A stretch of 64,000 nt of DNA, taken from Phaeobacter sp. QD34_24. GTDB taxonomy: Bacteria; Pseudomonadota; Alphaproteobacteria; Rhodobacterales; Rhodobacteraceae. Below the pieces are notes generated by a model that worked only from the letters and a program-made list of their open reading frames with translations, was not told the origin of the DNA and made no database searches. How positions within the stretch are numbered: the first letter of the stretch is position 1; each line of letters starts with the position of its first letter. Positions 26,391-35,570 of the stretch are shown in pieces. The translations under genes were made by a program, and so were the position numbers. The stretch is from contig NZ_JARCJD010000018.1 in NCBI RefSeq assembly GCF_028890115.1, forward strand, positions 1 through 64,000, written 5' to 3'.

Positions 26391-26686
26391 GGTTCCATCC
26401 TTTTCAAAAGAGGCCAGGGACGTAATGCTCCCTATTCTGGCCCAGGGGTCGTTATTCTGTGTGCAACCTGTTGCGGCTGTCACAGCACCCATGTGGAGGC
26501 AGAGGCGCTCACGTTCAAAACAACTCATTTTGACTGCGCCTGACGTCCATTTGACTTGTTCATGTCCGCACATCACAAGGCCGCGCGACGGCCGTGAGCG
26601 CCCCGGTGAAAACTCCGCAGAACGGCCAAAATTGTCGCCTGAACGGACAAGGTTCTGTCAAACCTGAAGAGAGGGTTAACCAATGG

Positions 26687-27442
26687 ATGCTAGAGTTCTG
26701 CCGGAGTGTTCGAGCAAGAGTAGCCATGTTGAAGATCCGCACTGATGCCGAAAAATGGCGGTACATCATCGCCGTATCCGCCATGGCGACCGTGCTCTCC
26801 GTGCTTTTGACCTGGGTGCTGCTGGGGGACAATCTGACGGTCGATATGCTGCGCGCGGCGATTCTCGGACCCTTGCTGATTGCGCCGCCCGCCTGCCTGA
26901 TGTCCGCCCGCCGATCGCTGGAGATCTATCGTCTCAACCAGCGGCTGGAGCATCTGCTGGCCCATGATCAGATGACCAACCTGCTGACTCGCAGTCATTT
27001 CATGCGCCAGATGCATGAGATGGAGTCGGATTTCAGGGGTAGCTTCCTGATGCTTGATATCGATCTGTTCAAGAAGGTGAATGATACCTACGGCCATCTG
27101 GTCGGGGATGAGGTGATCCGCCAGGTGGCCGGGGTGATCCAGGATCATGTGCGCCGGGACGGGTTGGCGGCCCGCTACGGGGGCGAGGAATTCGTGGTTT
27201 GCCTGCCGCAACAGGACATGGAGGAGGCGGTCAAGCGCGCCGAAGAGATACGCCAGGCGGTGGAACGGAAGACCGTGAAGGTTTCGGGGGCGAACCTTGG
27301 CTGTACGATCTCCATCGGGCTTGGCTATGCCGATGGTCGCAAGACGGTTGAAGAGGTCCTCAAACGTGCCGATGAAGCGCTATATGTCGCCAAGAAACAG
27401 GGGCGCAACCGGGTCAGCCTGCCACGGCAGGAAGCGGCCTAG
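26687..27442 (+). CDS. Membrane-anchored diguanylate cyclase
   Basis: This 251-residue protein has two transmembrane helices (about 27-47 and 56-75), a short linker helix and a GGDEF domain. The active site is GGEEF (165-169), with DIDLFKKVNDTYGHLVGDEVI upstream. It makes cyclic di-GMP from GTP. The product-inhibition site RxxD is not present at its usual place (RRDG instead), so feedback may be lost. The start at 26687 follows GAGAGGG. A longer GTG-initiated form from 26594 cannot be excluded. Confidence 0.88.
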   Translation: MLEFCRSVRARVAMLKIRTDAEKWRYIIAVSAMATVLSVLLTWVLLGDNLTVDMLRAAILGPLLIAPPACLMSARRSLEIYRLNQRLEHLLAHDQMTNLLTRSHFMRQMHEMESDFRGSFLMLDIDLFKKVNDTYGHLVGDEVIRQVAGVIQDHVRRDGLAARYGGEEFVVCLPQQDMEEAVKRAEEIRQAVERKTVKVSGANLGCTISIGLGYADGRKTVEEVLKRADEALYVAKKQGRNRVSLPRQEAA

Positions 27443-27445
27443 GCC

Positions 27446-28051
27446 CTACTTCTGGCCGATCTTCGGCTCGGTTCCCGCGCGAAGGCGCGCGATATTCTCG
27501 GAATGGCGCCAGAAGACGATCGCCGTCAGCGCAATGGTCAGGGCCACGATCTGTGGCGCGCCCAGCATCATAGCCCAGATTGGCGCCGCCAGCGCCGAAA
27601 GCAGCGCCGAGGCCGAGGACATGCGGGTCACCGCCGCGCCCGCCAGCCAGGTTAGGCAGGCCGCCACGCCCACGGGCCAGGCCAGCGCCAGCATCAGCCC
27701 CAGGAAGGTTGCAACCCCCTTGCCGCCCTTGAACCCCAGCCAGACCGGGAAGCAATGCCCTAGAAAGGCTGCAAGACCGGCCAGTTGCGCCGCATCCTCG
27801 CCAGCCATCAGGCGGGCCAGAACCACGGCGACGGCGCCCTTGCCGCCGTCCAGCAAGAGCGTCAGCAGCGCGGCCAGTTTCGAGCCTGTGCGCAGCACAT
27901 TCGTGGTGCCGATATTGCCCGATCCGATCTCGCGCAGGTTGCCCAGCCCCATCAGGCGGGTCAGCACCAGACCGAATGGAATGGACCCCAGCCCATAGCC
28001 CACAACGGCCCAGAGCAGGAGTTGCACGAGGGAGGTTTCAAGGTTCGGCAT
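27446..28051 (-). CDS. plsY: Glycerol-3-phosphate acyltransferase PlsY
   Basis: This 201-residue inner-membrane enzyme uses acyl-phosphate to make lysophosphatidic acid. The three PlsY motifs are present: YGLGSIPFGL, IGSGNIGTTNVLRTGS and LGFKGGKGVATFLG. It shares one base with the stop of the dihydroorotase-like gene, so it is the last gene of the pyrB operon. Confidence 0.95.
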   Translation of the reverse strand: MPNLETSLVQLLLWAVVGYGLGSIPFGLVLTRLMGLGNLREIGSGNIGTTNVLRTGSKLAALLTLLLDGGKGAVAVVLARLMAGEDAAQLAGLAAFLGHCFPVWLGFKGGKGVATFLGLMLALAWPVGVAACLTWLAGAAVTRMSSASALLSALAAPIWAMMLGAPQIVALTIALTAIVFWRHSENIARLRAGTEPKIGQK

Positions 28052-29361
28052 CAGTCTCTCCGGAAGACGGGCGTGCCCGCCACATAGGTTGCCAGCACTC
28101 TGCCCTGCATCCGCTGCCCGTCAAAGGGGGTATTCTGCGATTTCGACTTCAGCGTGAAGCGATCGAGCACAAAGGGCACATCGGCATCGAACAGGATCAG
28201 GTCCGCAGGAGCCCCCGCCGCCAGTCGGCCAGAGGGCAGGCCCAGGCGTTTCGCCGGGTTCAGCGACATGGCCCTGAACAGGGTCGGCAGATCCAGCAGA
28301 TCGGCATGATAAAGGCGCAGCGCCGCGGGCAGCAGGGTCTCCAGCGCGACAGCGCCGGCGGCGGCTTCCTCAAAGGGCAGGCGCTTGCTCTCCTCGTCCT
28401 GCGGGGTGTGCATCGAAGAGATCGTATCGATCAGCCCGGTGCGCACTGCCTCGATCACCGCCAGCCGGTCCTCTTCGGATCTGAGCGGCGGCTTCACCTT
28501 GAAGAAGGTGCGGTAGTCGGCAACGTCGAGTTCATTCAGCGTCAGGTGATGGATCGAGGTGCCAGCGGTGATATCGAGGCCGTTGGCCTTGGCGCGTTCC
28601 AGCGCGGGCAGGGCGCGGGCGGTGGTGATCTGGTCGGCGTGATAGCGCGCGCCGGTCATCTCCAGAAGCGCGATGTCGCGGTCCAGTCCCATACGCTCGG
28701 CCATCGGGGAAACCGCAGGCAGACCGCGCAGGGTGGCGAACTTGCTGCTGCTGGCGGCAGCACCGGCGCTCAGGACCGGTTCCTGCGGGTGGGCAATGAC
28801 CAGCGCGCCGCAGCTACGGGCATAGGTCAGCGCGCGGGAAAACACCTTGGTATTGGCCACCACGTGATCGCAGTCGGAAAAGGCAACGGCGCCCGCATCC
28901 ATCAGGAAACCGATCTCGGTCATCTCGCGCCCCTCGCGCCCCTTGGTGAGGGCGGCCATGGGCAACACATTGACCGGCGCATCCGCCTGGGCGCGGCGGG
29001 TGACGAATTCCAGCGTTTCGGGGCTGTCGATGGCGGGGCTGGTGTCCGGCCGCGTCACCATGGTGGTGACCCCGCCCGCCGCCGCCGCAAGGCCTGCGGT
29101 CTTGTAGCTTTCCTTGTGGCGCTCGCCTGGTTCGCAGACCTTTACGCCGATATCGACGATACCGGGCGCCAGGCATTTGCCGCCGCAATCGACGACCTCG
29201 GCCTTTTCGGGGTCAATGTTTCGTGCGCGAAACAGCTGCTCTGCCTGCGTACCCTCGGGCAGGATTTCGGCAATCTGACCGTCCGCCACCAGCACCGCCC
29301 CCGGCGCATCCGTTCCGGCCTCGGGGTCGATCAGGCGGGCATTGAGGAAAAGAGTGGTCAT
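28051..29361 (-). CDS. pyrC: Dihydroorotase homologue, probably non-catalytic (PyrC'/PyrX type)
   Basis: This 436-residue protein has the class I dihydroorotase fold and length, but essential residues are missing. The metal-binding HxH of DxHxH is G72-V-K74 in IVDIGVKVCEPG. The catalytic aspartate motif TDHAPH reads SMHTPQ (M317 in place of Asp), and the HAED-type histidine region reads HPQEP. In Pseudomonas an inactive dihydroorotase encoded beside pyrB is a structural partner of aspartate carbamoyltransferase. The same role is inferred here, with an active PyrC elsewhere. It lies downstream of pyrB with two small membrane genes between, and overlaps its upstream neighbour by four bases. Confidence 0.88.
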   Translation of the reverse strand: MTTLFLNARLIDPEAGTDAPGAVLVADGQIAEILPEGTQAEQLFRARNIDPEKAEVVDCGGKCLAPGIVDIGVKVCEPGERHKESYKTAGLAAAAGGVTTMVTRPDTSPAIDSPETLEFVTRRAQADAPVNVLPMAALTKGREGREMTEIGFLMDAGAVAFSDCDHVVANTKVFSRALTYARSCGALVIAHPQEPVLSAGAAASSSKFATLRGLPAVSPMAERMGLDRDIALLEMTGARYHADQITTARALPALERAKANGLDITAGTSIHHLTLNELDVADYRTFFKVKPPLRSEEDRLAVIEAVRTGLIDTISSMHTPQDEESKRLPFEEAAAGAVALETLLPAALRLYHADLLDLPTLFRAMSLNPAKRLGLPSGRLAAGAPADLILFDADVPFVLDRFTLKSKSQNTPFDGQRMQGRVLATYVAGTPVFRRD

Positions 29362-29741
29362 GCGCGGGCTCTTTCGATGGCTGAGAGGGTAGAGGCCGGA
29401 TCGGCCTGGTATTTGATCAGGTGCTTGTCGCCACCCTTGGTGATGACCTGCACATAGCCGCCCATGGAACGGAGCGTTTCGATGTCAGACAGGGGCACGC
29501 GGCGTTCGGCCGGGCCGCTCAGCACGCCGCCGGAAATCGTCCAGACCACGGCCAGTTCCTCGCTCGCCAGATACCAGCCGCGAAAGGAGATGGCGGCAAG
29601 TCCGCCGATGGCACCGGTCCAGATATGCGGATTGCCTGCGGCCCAGAGGACCCCCATGCCCGCCGCCATGGCAAAGGCGGCCATCCAGGCATGGGCGCGG
29701 ATATAGGCGCTGCGGTCGGGGGTGAAGGTGATCTCATCCAT
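29358..29741 (-). CDS. Small membrane protein in the pyrimidine operon
   Basis: This 127-residue protein has two hydrophobic helices (about 17-35 and 40-57), then a strand-rich domain GWYLASEELAVVWTISGG and VPLSDIETLRSMGGYVQVITKGG that resembles a bacterial PH-like fold. The function is unknown. The four-base overlap with the dihydroorotase-like gene and the 1-bp gap to the upstream gene show co-translation. Confidence 0.65.
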   Translation of the reverse strand: MDEITFTPDRSAYIRAHAWMAAFAMAAGMGVLWAAGNPHIWTGAIGGLAAISFRGWYLASEELAVVWTISGGVLSGPAERRVPLSDIETLRSMGGYVQVITKGGDKHLIKYQADPASTLSAIERARA

Positions 29742-29742
29742 G

Positions 29743-30276
29743 TCAGGCCACCAGCAGGTAGAGGACGAGGAAGATCAGCGCCATCACCACGGCAAAGAGC
29801 GTGGCGCCGATGCGGCGTGCCTCGGCGCGAGCCTGGCGCGGCGGCAGTTTCGGCGCGGAATAGGGCTTGGCGCTGTCGGTCTGGATCGGCGGCGCGGTCC
29901 AGGTGGTGCCGGGGGTGCCGTAGGTGGCAAAAAGCTGGATCTGATCGGCGGGCGTCAGCCGCATCTCGCGCCCGCCAAAGGCACGCGAGCGGATCGCCAT
30001 CACATGGCCTTCAAGCGCATCAAGGCGCTCCCGGTCCGCCGCGACCTGTTCTTCGGGCACGCCCATGCCCTCGGTCAGGTATCCTGTCAGGCCGATCTCC
30101 TCCAGGTCGCTCACCGGGAAGATATCGACCTGCTCCATGTCGAGCATGTCGATCCCCAGCACCTGCGCCAGGGCGCCGGGCTCTTTCAGGAAGGCCGCCT
30201 GTTCGGGGCGCATATCGAGCCGGAACAGGCGGATCGCGCCATGTTCGCCCGCGGGAATATGGATGACGCCCTCCAT
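29743..30276 (-). CDS. Tail-anchored hypothetical protein in the pyrimidine operon
   Basis: This 177-residue protein has a soluble N-terminal part (EGVIHIPAGEHGAIRLFRLD, DMEQVDIFPVSDLEEIGL), a proline-rich linker and one C-terminal transmembrane helix (GATLFAVVMALIFLVLYLLV). No domain was recognised. It lies between pyrB (5 bp) and another membrane gene. A role linking pyrimidine enzymes to the membrane is only speculation. Confidence 0.65.
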   Translation of the reverse strand: MEGVIHIPAGEHGAIRLFRLDMRPEQAAFLKEPGALAQVLGIDMLDMEQVDIFPVSDLEEIGLTGYLTEGMGVPEEQVAADRERLDALEGHVMAIRSRAFGGREMRLTPADQIQLFATYGTPGTTWTAPPIQTDSAKPYSAPKLPPRQARAEARRIGATLFAVVMALIFLVLYLLVA

Positions 30277-30281
30277 CCGGG

Positions 30282-31262
30282 TCAGCCCGCCTGTTCCATG
30301 CGCTCGGCGCGAAGGTTGCGGGCCAGCAGGTCCATCGCCGCCATGCGCACGGCGACGCCCATCTCCACCTGTTCCTGGATGACCGAGCGGTTGATGTCAT
30401 CGGCGATGGTGCCGTCGATCTCCACCCCGCGGTTCATCGGGCCGGGGTGCATGACGATGGCGTCGGGCTTGGCCAGCGCCAGTTTTTCGGCGTCCAGCCC
30501 GTAGCGGTGGTAGTATTCGCGCTCAGACGGGATGAAGCCGCCGTCCATGCGTTCTTTCTGAAGGCGCAGCATCATCACCACGTCCACATCCTTCAGGCCT
30601 TCGCGCATGTCGTCATAGATCTCGGCGCCGAATTCGGCGAAATCACCAGGCACCAGGGTCGGCGGACCGATCAGGCGGATGCGGTTTTCCATCTTGCCCA
30701 GAAGGATCAGGTTCGAACGCGCCACGCGGGAATGGGCAATGTCGCCGCAGATCGCGATGTTGAGCCGATGCAGCCGCCCCTTGGCACGCCGGATCGTCAG
30801 CGCATCGAGCAAGGCCTGCGTCGGGTGCTCATGCCGCCCGTCGCCCGCGTTCAGCACCGCGCAGTTCACCTTTTGCGCCAGAAGGTCCACGGCGCCAGAA
30901 TGGGGGTGGCGCACCACCAGAAGATCGGGATGCATGGCGTTCAGCGTCATCGCCGTGTCGATCAGCGTCTCGCCCTTTTTGATGCTGGACGCCTGCATCG
31001 CCATGTTCATCACATCCGCGCCAAGACGCTTGCCGGCCAGCTCGAAACTGGCCTGGGTGCGGGTGGAGTTCTCAAAGAACATGTTGATCTGCGTCAGCCC
31101 CGCCAGCACGTCCGAGTGTTTTTCGGGGCGGCGGTTCAGATCCACGTAGGTATCGGCCAGATCCAGGATCTCGGTGATCTCATGGGGCTTCAGGTGCTCG
31201 ATCCCCAAAAGATGACGGGCTGCAAAACTGGGGCCGGGGGCTGCTGGGGAAACATGAGACAT
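30282..31262 (-). CDS. pyrB: Aspartate carbamoyltransferase catalytic subunit
   Basis: This 326-residue enzyme joins carbamoyl phosphate and aspartate in pyrimidine synthesis. The carbamoyl-phosphate loop [38 protein letters not shown], the strand around [14 protein letters not shown] and the closing [12 protein letters not shown] are all intact. ATG 31262 ([10 protein letters not shown]) was preferred to an upstream in-frame ATG at 31319. It heads the minus-strand operon that ends in plsY. Confidence 0.96.
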   Translation of the reverse strand: MSHVSPAAPGPSFAARHLLGIEHLKPHEITEILDLADTYVDLNRRPEKHSDVLAGLTQINMFFENSTRTQASFELAGKRLGADVMNMAMQASSIKKGETLIDTAMTLNAMHPDLLVVRHPHSGAVDLLAQKVNCAVLNAGDGRHEHPTQALLDALTIRRAKGRLHRLNIAICGDIAHSRVARSNLILLGKMENRIRLIGPPTLVPGDFAEFGAEIYDDMREGLKDVDVVMMLRLQKERMDGGFIPSEREYYHRYGLDAEKLALAKPDAIVMHPGPMNRGVEIDGTIADDINRSVIQEQVEMGVAVRMAAMDLLARNLRAERMEQAG

Positions 31263-31418
31263 GAGGCGGGCTCCGCGCTGTTTGCGCGCTCTTATAGGCG
31301 GGGCGGCAAGGTCCGGCAAGGCGCTCCTGTGTCGCTGCAGCCCGCGCGCCTGTTACCTCTTGTCCCGGCGCGCAAGTCTGTGGTTCCGCTTGGCGTCTGG
31401 GCAGAGTAGCTTTGCGCC

Positions 31419-32195
31419 ATGGAATCGGCATTGGACTATTACAGCGCCCGGGCTTTGCTGGCCTGGCAGATCGAACTGGGCGCAACCGAGGCCCTGTGCG
31501 AAGAGCCTGTCAATCGCTACGAGCTGGAGCAGCAGGCGCCCAAAGCCGCCAGCGATGCGCGGCCCGATGCGGTGAAGCCCGGCCAGATCCAGCGCCCGCC
31601 CAAGGTCGACCCGGTGGAGCTTGCCCAAAAGGCTGCGCGCGGGGCGACCGCCCTGCCTGCCCTGCGCGAGGCGATGGCGGGGTTCGATCATTGCGAGCTG
31701 AAACGCGGCGCGCGCAACCTGGTGTTCTCGGACGGTCAGGCCGGCGCGCGCGTGATGATCATCGGAGAGGCGCCGGGCCGCGATGAGGATCGCGAGGGAC
31801 GTCCTTTCGTGGGCCGCGCCGGGCAGCTTCTGGACAAGATGCTGGGCGCCATTGATCTGGCCCGCGACAAGAACGTCTATATCACCAATGTGCTGCCCTG
31901 GCGCCCGCCGCAGAACCGCGATCCGCTGCCAGCTGAAATCGCGATGATGGTGCCTTTCCTGAAACGCCACGTTGAGCTGGCCGAACCCGAAGTGCTGGTC
32001 TTGATGGGCAATATCAGCTGTCAGGCAGTGCTAGGCAAACGCGGCATCACCCGTCTGCGCGGGGAGTGGGATCAGGTCTGGGGCAAGCCGGTCATTCCGA
32101 TGTTCCACCCGGCCTATCTGCTCCGCCAGCCCGCCCAGAAACGCGCCGCATGGGCCGACCTTCTGGAGCTGAAGGCGCGGCTGACGGCCCTTTGA
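31419..32195 (+). CDS. Uracil-DNA glycosylase, family 4-like
   Basis: This 258-residue protein has the family 4 signatures: IIGEAPGRDEDREGRPFVGRAG in the middle, TNVLPWRPPQNRDPLPAEI, and a C-terminal HPAYLLRQ. It excises uracil from DNA. Of the four cysteines that hold a 4Fe-4S cluster in family 4 enzymes, only one (FDHCELK) is clearly kept. The positions around CRPPGNR and the next cysteine are W and M here, so a cluster is unlikely. The first 80 residues are a variable extension. Confidence 0.85.
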   Translation: MESALDYYSARALLAWQIELGATEALCEEPVNRYELEQQAPKAASDARPDAVKPGQIQRPPKVDPVELAQKAARGATALPALREAMAGFDHCELKRGARNLVFSDGQAGARVMIIGEAPGRDEDREGRPFVGRAGQLLDKMLGAIDLARDKNVYITNVLPWRPPQNRDPLPAEIAMMVPFLKRHVELAEPEVLVLMGNISCQAVLGKRGITRLRGEWDQVWGKPVIPMFHPAYLLRQPAQKRAAWADLLELKARLTAL

Positions 32196-32208
32196 TGAGA
32201 CTGAGCCC

Positions 32209-32811
32209 ATGAAAATCCTTGCCTTTTCCGACCTGCACCTGGCCCGCGCCCGCGCCGCTGATCTGGTTGCCGCCAGTGCGGAGGCCGATCTGGTGGTGGG
32301 CGCCGGGGACTTCTGTAACGCGCGGCAGGGCCTGGATGAGGCGATGGAGCTGCTCTCGGGCATCGCCGCGCCCATGGTGATGGTGGCAGGCAATGCCGAA
32401 AGCGCCGATGAGCTGCGCGCCGTCGCCCCCGCAAACGCCCATGTGCTGCACGGGGAGGGTGTGACTGTCGAGGGCGTGACCTTCTGGGGGCTGGGCGGCG
32501 GCGTGCCGGAAACGCCTTTTGGCGCCTGGTCCTGGGACCTACCCGAGGCGGCGGCCGAGGCGCTGCTGGCGCCCTGCACGCAGGCGGATATTCTGGTCAC
32601 CCATTCGCCGCCCAAGGGGCTGGGCGATCTCACTTCCACCGGTCTCTCGGTCGGCTCCACCGCGATCCGAGCCGCGATCGAACGCCTTCAGCCGCAACTC
32701 GCCCTTTTTGGGCACGTGCACGAGGCCTGGGGTGCCAGGGGGCAGATTGGCCGCACCGCCTTTGCCAACCTTGGACCCACGGCCAATTTCTTCGAGGTAG
32801 ACAATGATTGA
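32209..32811 (+). CDS. Metallophosphoesterase family protein
   Basis: This 200-residue calcineurin-like phosphoesterase has motifs SDLHLA, GAGDFCN, GNAES (histidine of the usual GNH missing), THSPPKG and FGHVHEAWG. The substrate is unknown. It follows the UDG gene by 13 bp and overlaps the LysE gene by 8 bp. Confidence 0.85.
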   Translation: MKILAFSDLHLARARAADLVAASAEADLVVGAGDFCNARQGLDEAMELLSGIAAPMVMVAGNAESADELRAVAPANAHVLHGEGVTVEGVTFWGLGGGVPETPFGAWSWDLPEAAAEALLAPCTQADILVTHSPPKGLGDLTSTGLSVGSTAIRAAIERLQPQLALFGHVHEAWGARGQIGRTAFANLGPTANFFEVDND

Positions 32812-33424
32812 TCCTTTGACCCTTCTTGCCTTTGTGCCCGCAGCGCTGGCGCTGAACCTCACGCCGGGGGCGGATATGATGTTCTGCCTTGGTCAGGGCT
32901 TGCGGTCCGGGCGGGCGGCTGCGGTGGCGGCCAGTGCCGGGATCACGGCGGGCTGTTTCGTGCATGTGGTGCTGGCGGGCTTGGGCCTGGGGGCTGCCGT
33001 AGCGGCGGTGCCGGGGCTGTTCGACGTGATCCGCTGGATTGGGGTGGCCTATCTCCTGTACCTGGCCTGGACCACCTTTCGCAGCGGGCCGGTGACGGGC
33101 GATGCCCCGGCGGTGCCCGCCGCGCGCGCCTTCCGCTCTGGCTTTCTGGTCAATCTCACCAACCCCAAGGTGATCCTCTTCGTTTTGGCCTTCATCCCGC
33201 AGTTCGTGGTGCCCGAGGCCGGACCGGTCCTGATGCAGTTCCTGGTCTTCGGCGCGATCCTTTCCATTGGCGGTTTCGTGATCAACGGCTTGGTCGGGAT
33301 CTTTGCGGGCCAGGCCGGGCGGCGGCTGATCACCAACCCCGTGGCCGGGCGCTGGCTGGGGCGTATCTCTGGCGGTATCTTCGCGGGCCTCGCGCTGCGG
33401 CTCGCCATTCTGGAAAAAGCATGA
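32804..33424 (+). CDS. LysE family amino-acid/metabolite exporter
   Basis: This 206-residue inner-membrane protein has six hydrophobic helices and the RhtB/LysE N-terminal signature ALNLTPGADMMFCLGQGL plus NLTNPKVILFVLAFIPQF. It exports amino acids or related compounds such as homoserine lactones; the substrate cannot be told. It overlaps the phosphoesterase gene by eight bases, and moaB follows after 12 bp. Confidence 0.88.
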   Translation: MIDPLTLLAFVPAALALNLTPGADMMFCLGQGLRSGRAAAVAASAGITAGCFVHVVLAGLGLGAAVAAVPGLFDVIRWIGVAYLLYLAWTTFRSGPVTGDAPAVPAARAFRSGFLVNLTNPKVILFVLAFIPQFVVPEAGPVLMQFLVFGAILSIGGFVINGLVGIFAGQAGRRLITNPVAGRWLGRISGGIFAGLALRLAILEKA

Positions 33425-33436
33425 GGTTCACAAGCC

Positions 33437-33979
33437 ATGTCCCGTATCGATGAGAGCAAGGACTTCATCCCCGTCCGCATCGCCATCCTGACCGTTTCTG
33501 ACAGCCGTTCGCTGGAAGAGGACCGTTCGGGGCAGGTGCTGGTGGACCGTTTGACCGAGGCGGGCCATGTGTTGGCCGATCGCAAGATCCTGCCGGATGA
33601 GCGAGACCAGATCGCCGATCAGCTGCGCGCCTGGGTAGCCGACCCGGAGGTGGATGTTGTGATCTCGACCGGCGGCACCGGCCTAACCGGGCGCGACGTC
33701 ACGGTGGAGGCGCACCGGGATGTCTATGAAAAAGAGATCGACGCCTTCGGCACGGTGTTCACCATAGTTTCCATGCAGAAGATCGGCACCTCGGCGGTGC
33801 AGTCGCGGGCCACGGGCGGTGTTGCTGGGGGCACCTATCTGTTCGCGCTGCCCGGCAGCCCTGGCGCCTGCAAGGATGGCTGGGACGAAATCCTGGGCAA
33901 ACAGCTCGATTTCCGCCATCGCCCCTGCAACTTCGTCGAAATAATGCCCCGTTTGGATGAACATCTGCGACGGAAGTGA
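33437..33979 (+). CDS. moaB: Molybdenum cofactor biosynthesis protein B
   Basis: This 180-residue protein of the MoaB/MogA fold has ILTVSDSRSLEEDRSG, the molybdopterin-binding VVISTGGTGLTGRDVT and FALPGSPGACKDGWDEIL. It adenylylates molybdopterin before metal insertion. The larger Moco gene group is about 15 kb away (48443-52622). Confidence 0.93.
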   Translation: MSRIDESKDFIPVRIAILTVSDSRSLEEDRSGQVLVDRLTEAGHVLADRKILPDERDQIADQLRAWVADPEVDVVISTGGTGLTGRDVTVEAHRDVYEKEIDAFGTVFTIVSMQKIGTSAVQSRATGGVAGGTYLFALPGSPGACKDGWDEILGKQLDFRHRPCNFVEIMPRLDEHLRRK

Positions 33980-34103
33980 TCCGCGCCTGCGTGTAAGCTC
34001 GTAAAGGGTATGTTCAGTTGCTATCTTTTCAGGTGGGCGATCGCCCCTGCCTGTGTGTTCGTTTGGGAAATATCGGCAGCATTTGCCACCGGAAGGAAAA
34101 GAC

Positions 34104-35567
34104 ATGCGGTTTCTGCGGCATAGTTTGATGGGCCTGTTTTTGGCAGCGCTGACGCTGGGCCTGCTGGCCTGGGCGGGATCGCTGGTGATGGGCGCGATTG
34201 AGGCACGGATGAATGCCGAGCCGCGCACGCCGCCTGCCCGCGAACGCATCTTTGCGGTGCGCGTGGTGACTGCGGATGAGCAGACCATCGCGCCTGAACT
34301 CATCGCCTTTGGCCGCATCGAAAGCCGCCGCACCCTGGAATTGCGCACCGCGCTGGGTGGCCGGGTGACCCATCTTTCCGACCATTTCGAAGAGGGCGGG
34401 CGCGTCGATGAAGGCGCGCTTTTGGTGCAGATCGACCCGGCGGACGCGCAGGCCGCGCTGGACCGGGCCGAGGCGGACATGCTGGATGCCGAGGCCGAGG
34501 AGCGCGATGCGGGCCGGGCCTTGGTACTGGCCAATGATGAACTCGCCGCCTCGCAGGATCAGGCGGAGCTGCGCCAGAAGGCCTATCAGCGGCAATTGGA
34601 CCTGGAGGAACGCGGTGTCGGCACCGCCGCGACCGTGGAAACCGCGGCCCTTGCGGCGGCGCAGGCACGGCAGGCGGTGATTTCGCGAAGGCAGGCGGTG
34701 TCGCAGGCCGAGGCGCGCGTCGATCAGGCCAAGACCCGCGTCGCCCGGGCCGAAATTGCATTGGAAACCGCCCGGCGTGATCTGGCCGATACCAGCATCA
34801 CGGCGGCCTTCAGCGGCACCTTGCAAGCGGTGACCCTGGTGGAAGGGCGGCTTGTCTCTGCCAATGAAAAACTGGCCGAGCTGGTGGATCCGGACCGGCT
34901 GGAGGTCGCCTTTCGCGTCTCCACCTCGCAATATGCGCGGCTTTTGGATGAGGCGGGCCGCCTAATTGAAGCGCCGGTGAAGGTGATGCTGGATGCCGCG
35001 GGGGCGGCGCTGTCGGCCACGGGCACGCTGTCGCGCGTCAGCGGCGCGGCGGGGGATGGGCAGACCGGGCGACTGGTCTATGCCCGTCTGGATGCGGCGC
35101 CGGGCTTCAAACCGGGCGATTTCGTCACCGTTTCCGTGACCGAGCCGCCGGTCGAACGCGTGGTGCGCGTGCCCGCCTCGGCGCTGGGCAGCGATGGTGC
35201 GGTTCTGGTCCTGGGCGCGGATGACCGGCTGGAGACGCTTCCGGTGGAACTGGTGCGTCGGCAGGGCGACGATGTGCTGATCCGCGGCGCGGGTCTTGCC
35301 GGGCGCGAGGTTGTCATGGGGCGCACGCCCCTGTTGGGTGCGGGGATCCGGGTGCGGCCGCTGCGGCTGGGGGCCGATGCACAGGTCGTGGCGCCGGAAC
35401 CGGAGCTGATCGAACTGACAGAGGATCGCCGCGCCAAACTTGTCGCCTTTGTGGAGGGCAACACGCGCATGCCAGAGGAGGCGCGCAAGCGGGTGCTGGC
35501 TAAGCTTGCTGAACCTTCGGTGCCCGCGCAGCTGGTGAACCGTATCGAAACCCGGATGGGGGGCTGA
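34104..35567 (+). CDS. RND efflux periplasmic adaptor (HlyD/MFP family)
   Basis: This 487-residue membrane-fusion protein has an N-terminal transmembrane anchor (LMGLFLAALTLGLLAWAGSLVMG). Its lipoyl/barrel-sandwich halves are near IESRRTLELRTALGGRVTHL and DTSITAAFSGTLQAVTLVEG, with a long coiled-coil hairpin between (about residues 115-235). A beta-barrel and membrane-proximal domain follow. It links an inner-membrane RND pump to an outer-membrane channel. ATG 34104 follows GGAAGGAAAAG. The pump gene starts 4 bp downstream. No outer-membrane factor gene is nearby. Confidence 0.9.
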   Translation: MRFLRHSLMGLFLAALTLGLLAWAGSLVMGAIEARMNAEPRTPPARERIFAVRVVTADEQTIAPELIAFGRIESRRTLELRTALGGRVTHLSDHFEEGGRVDEGALLVQIDPADAQAALDRAEADMLDAEAEERDAGRALVLANDELAASQDQAELRQKAYQRQLDLEERGVGTAATVETAALAAAQARQAVISRRQAVSQAEARVDQAKTRVARAEIALETARRDLADTSITAAFSGTLQAVTLVEGRLVSANEKLAELVDPDRLEVAFRVSTSQYARLLDEAGRLIEAPVKVMLDAAGAALSATGTLSRVSGAAGDGQTGRLVYARLDAAPGFKPGDFVTVSVTEPPVERVVRVPASALGSDGAVLVLGADDRLETLPVELVRRQGDDVLIRGAGLAGREVVMGRTPLLGAGIRVRPLRLGADAQVVAPEPELIELTEDRRAKLVAFVEGNTRMPEEARKRVLAKLAEPSVPAQLVNRIETRMGG

Positions 35568-35570
35568 TCC

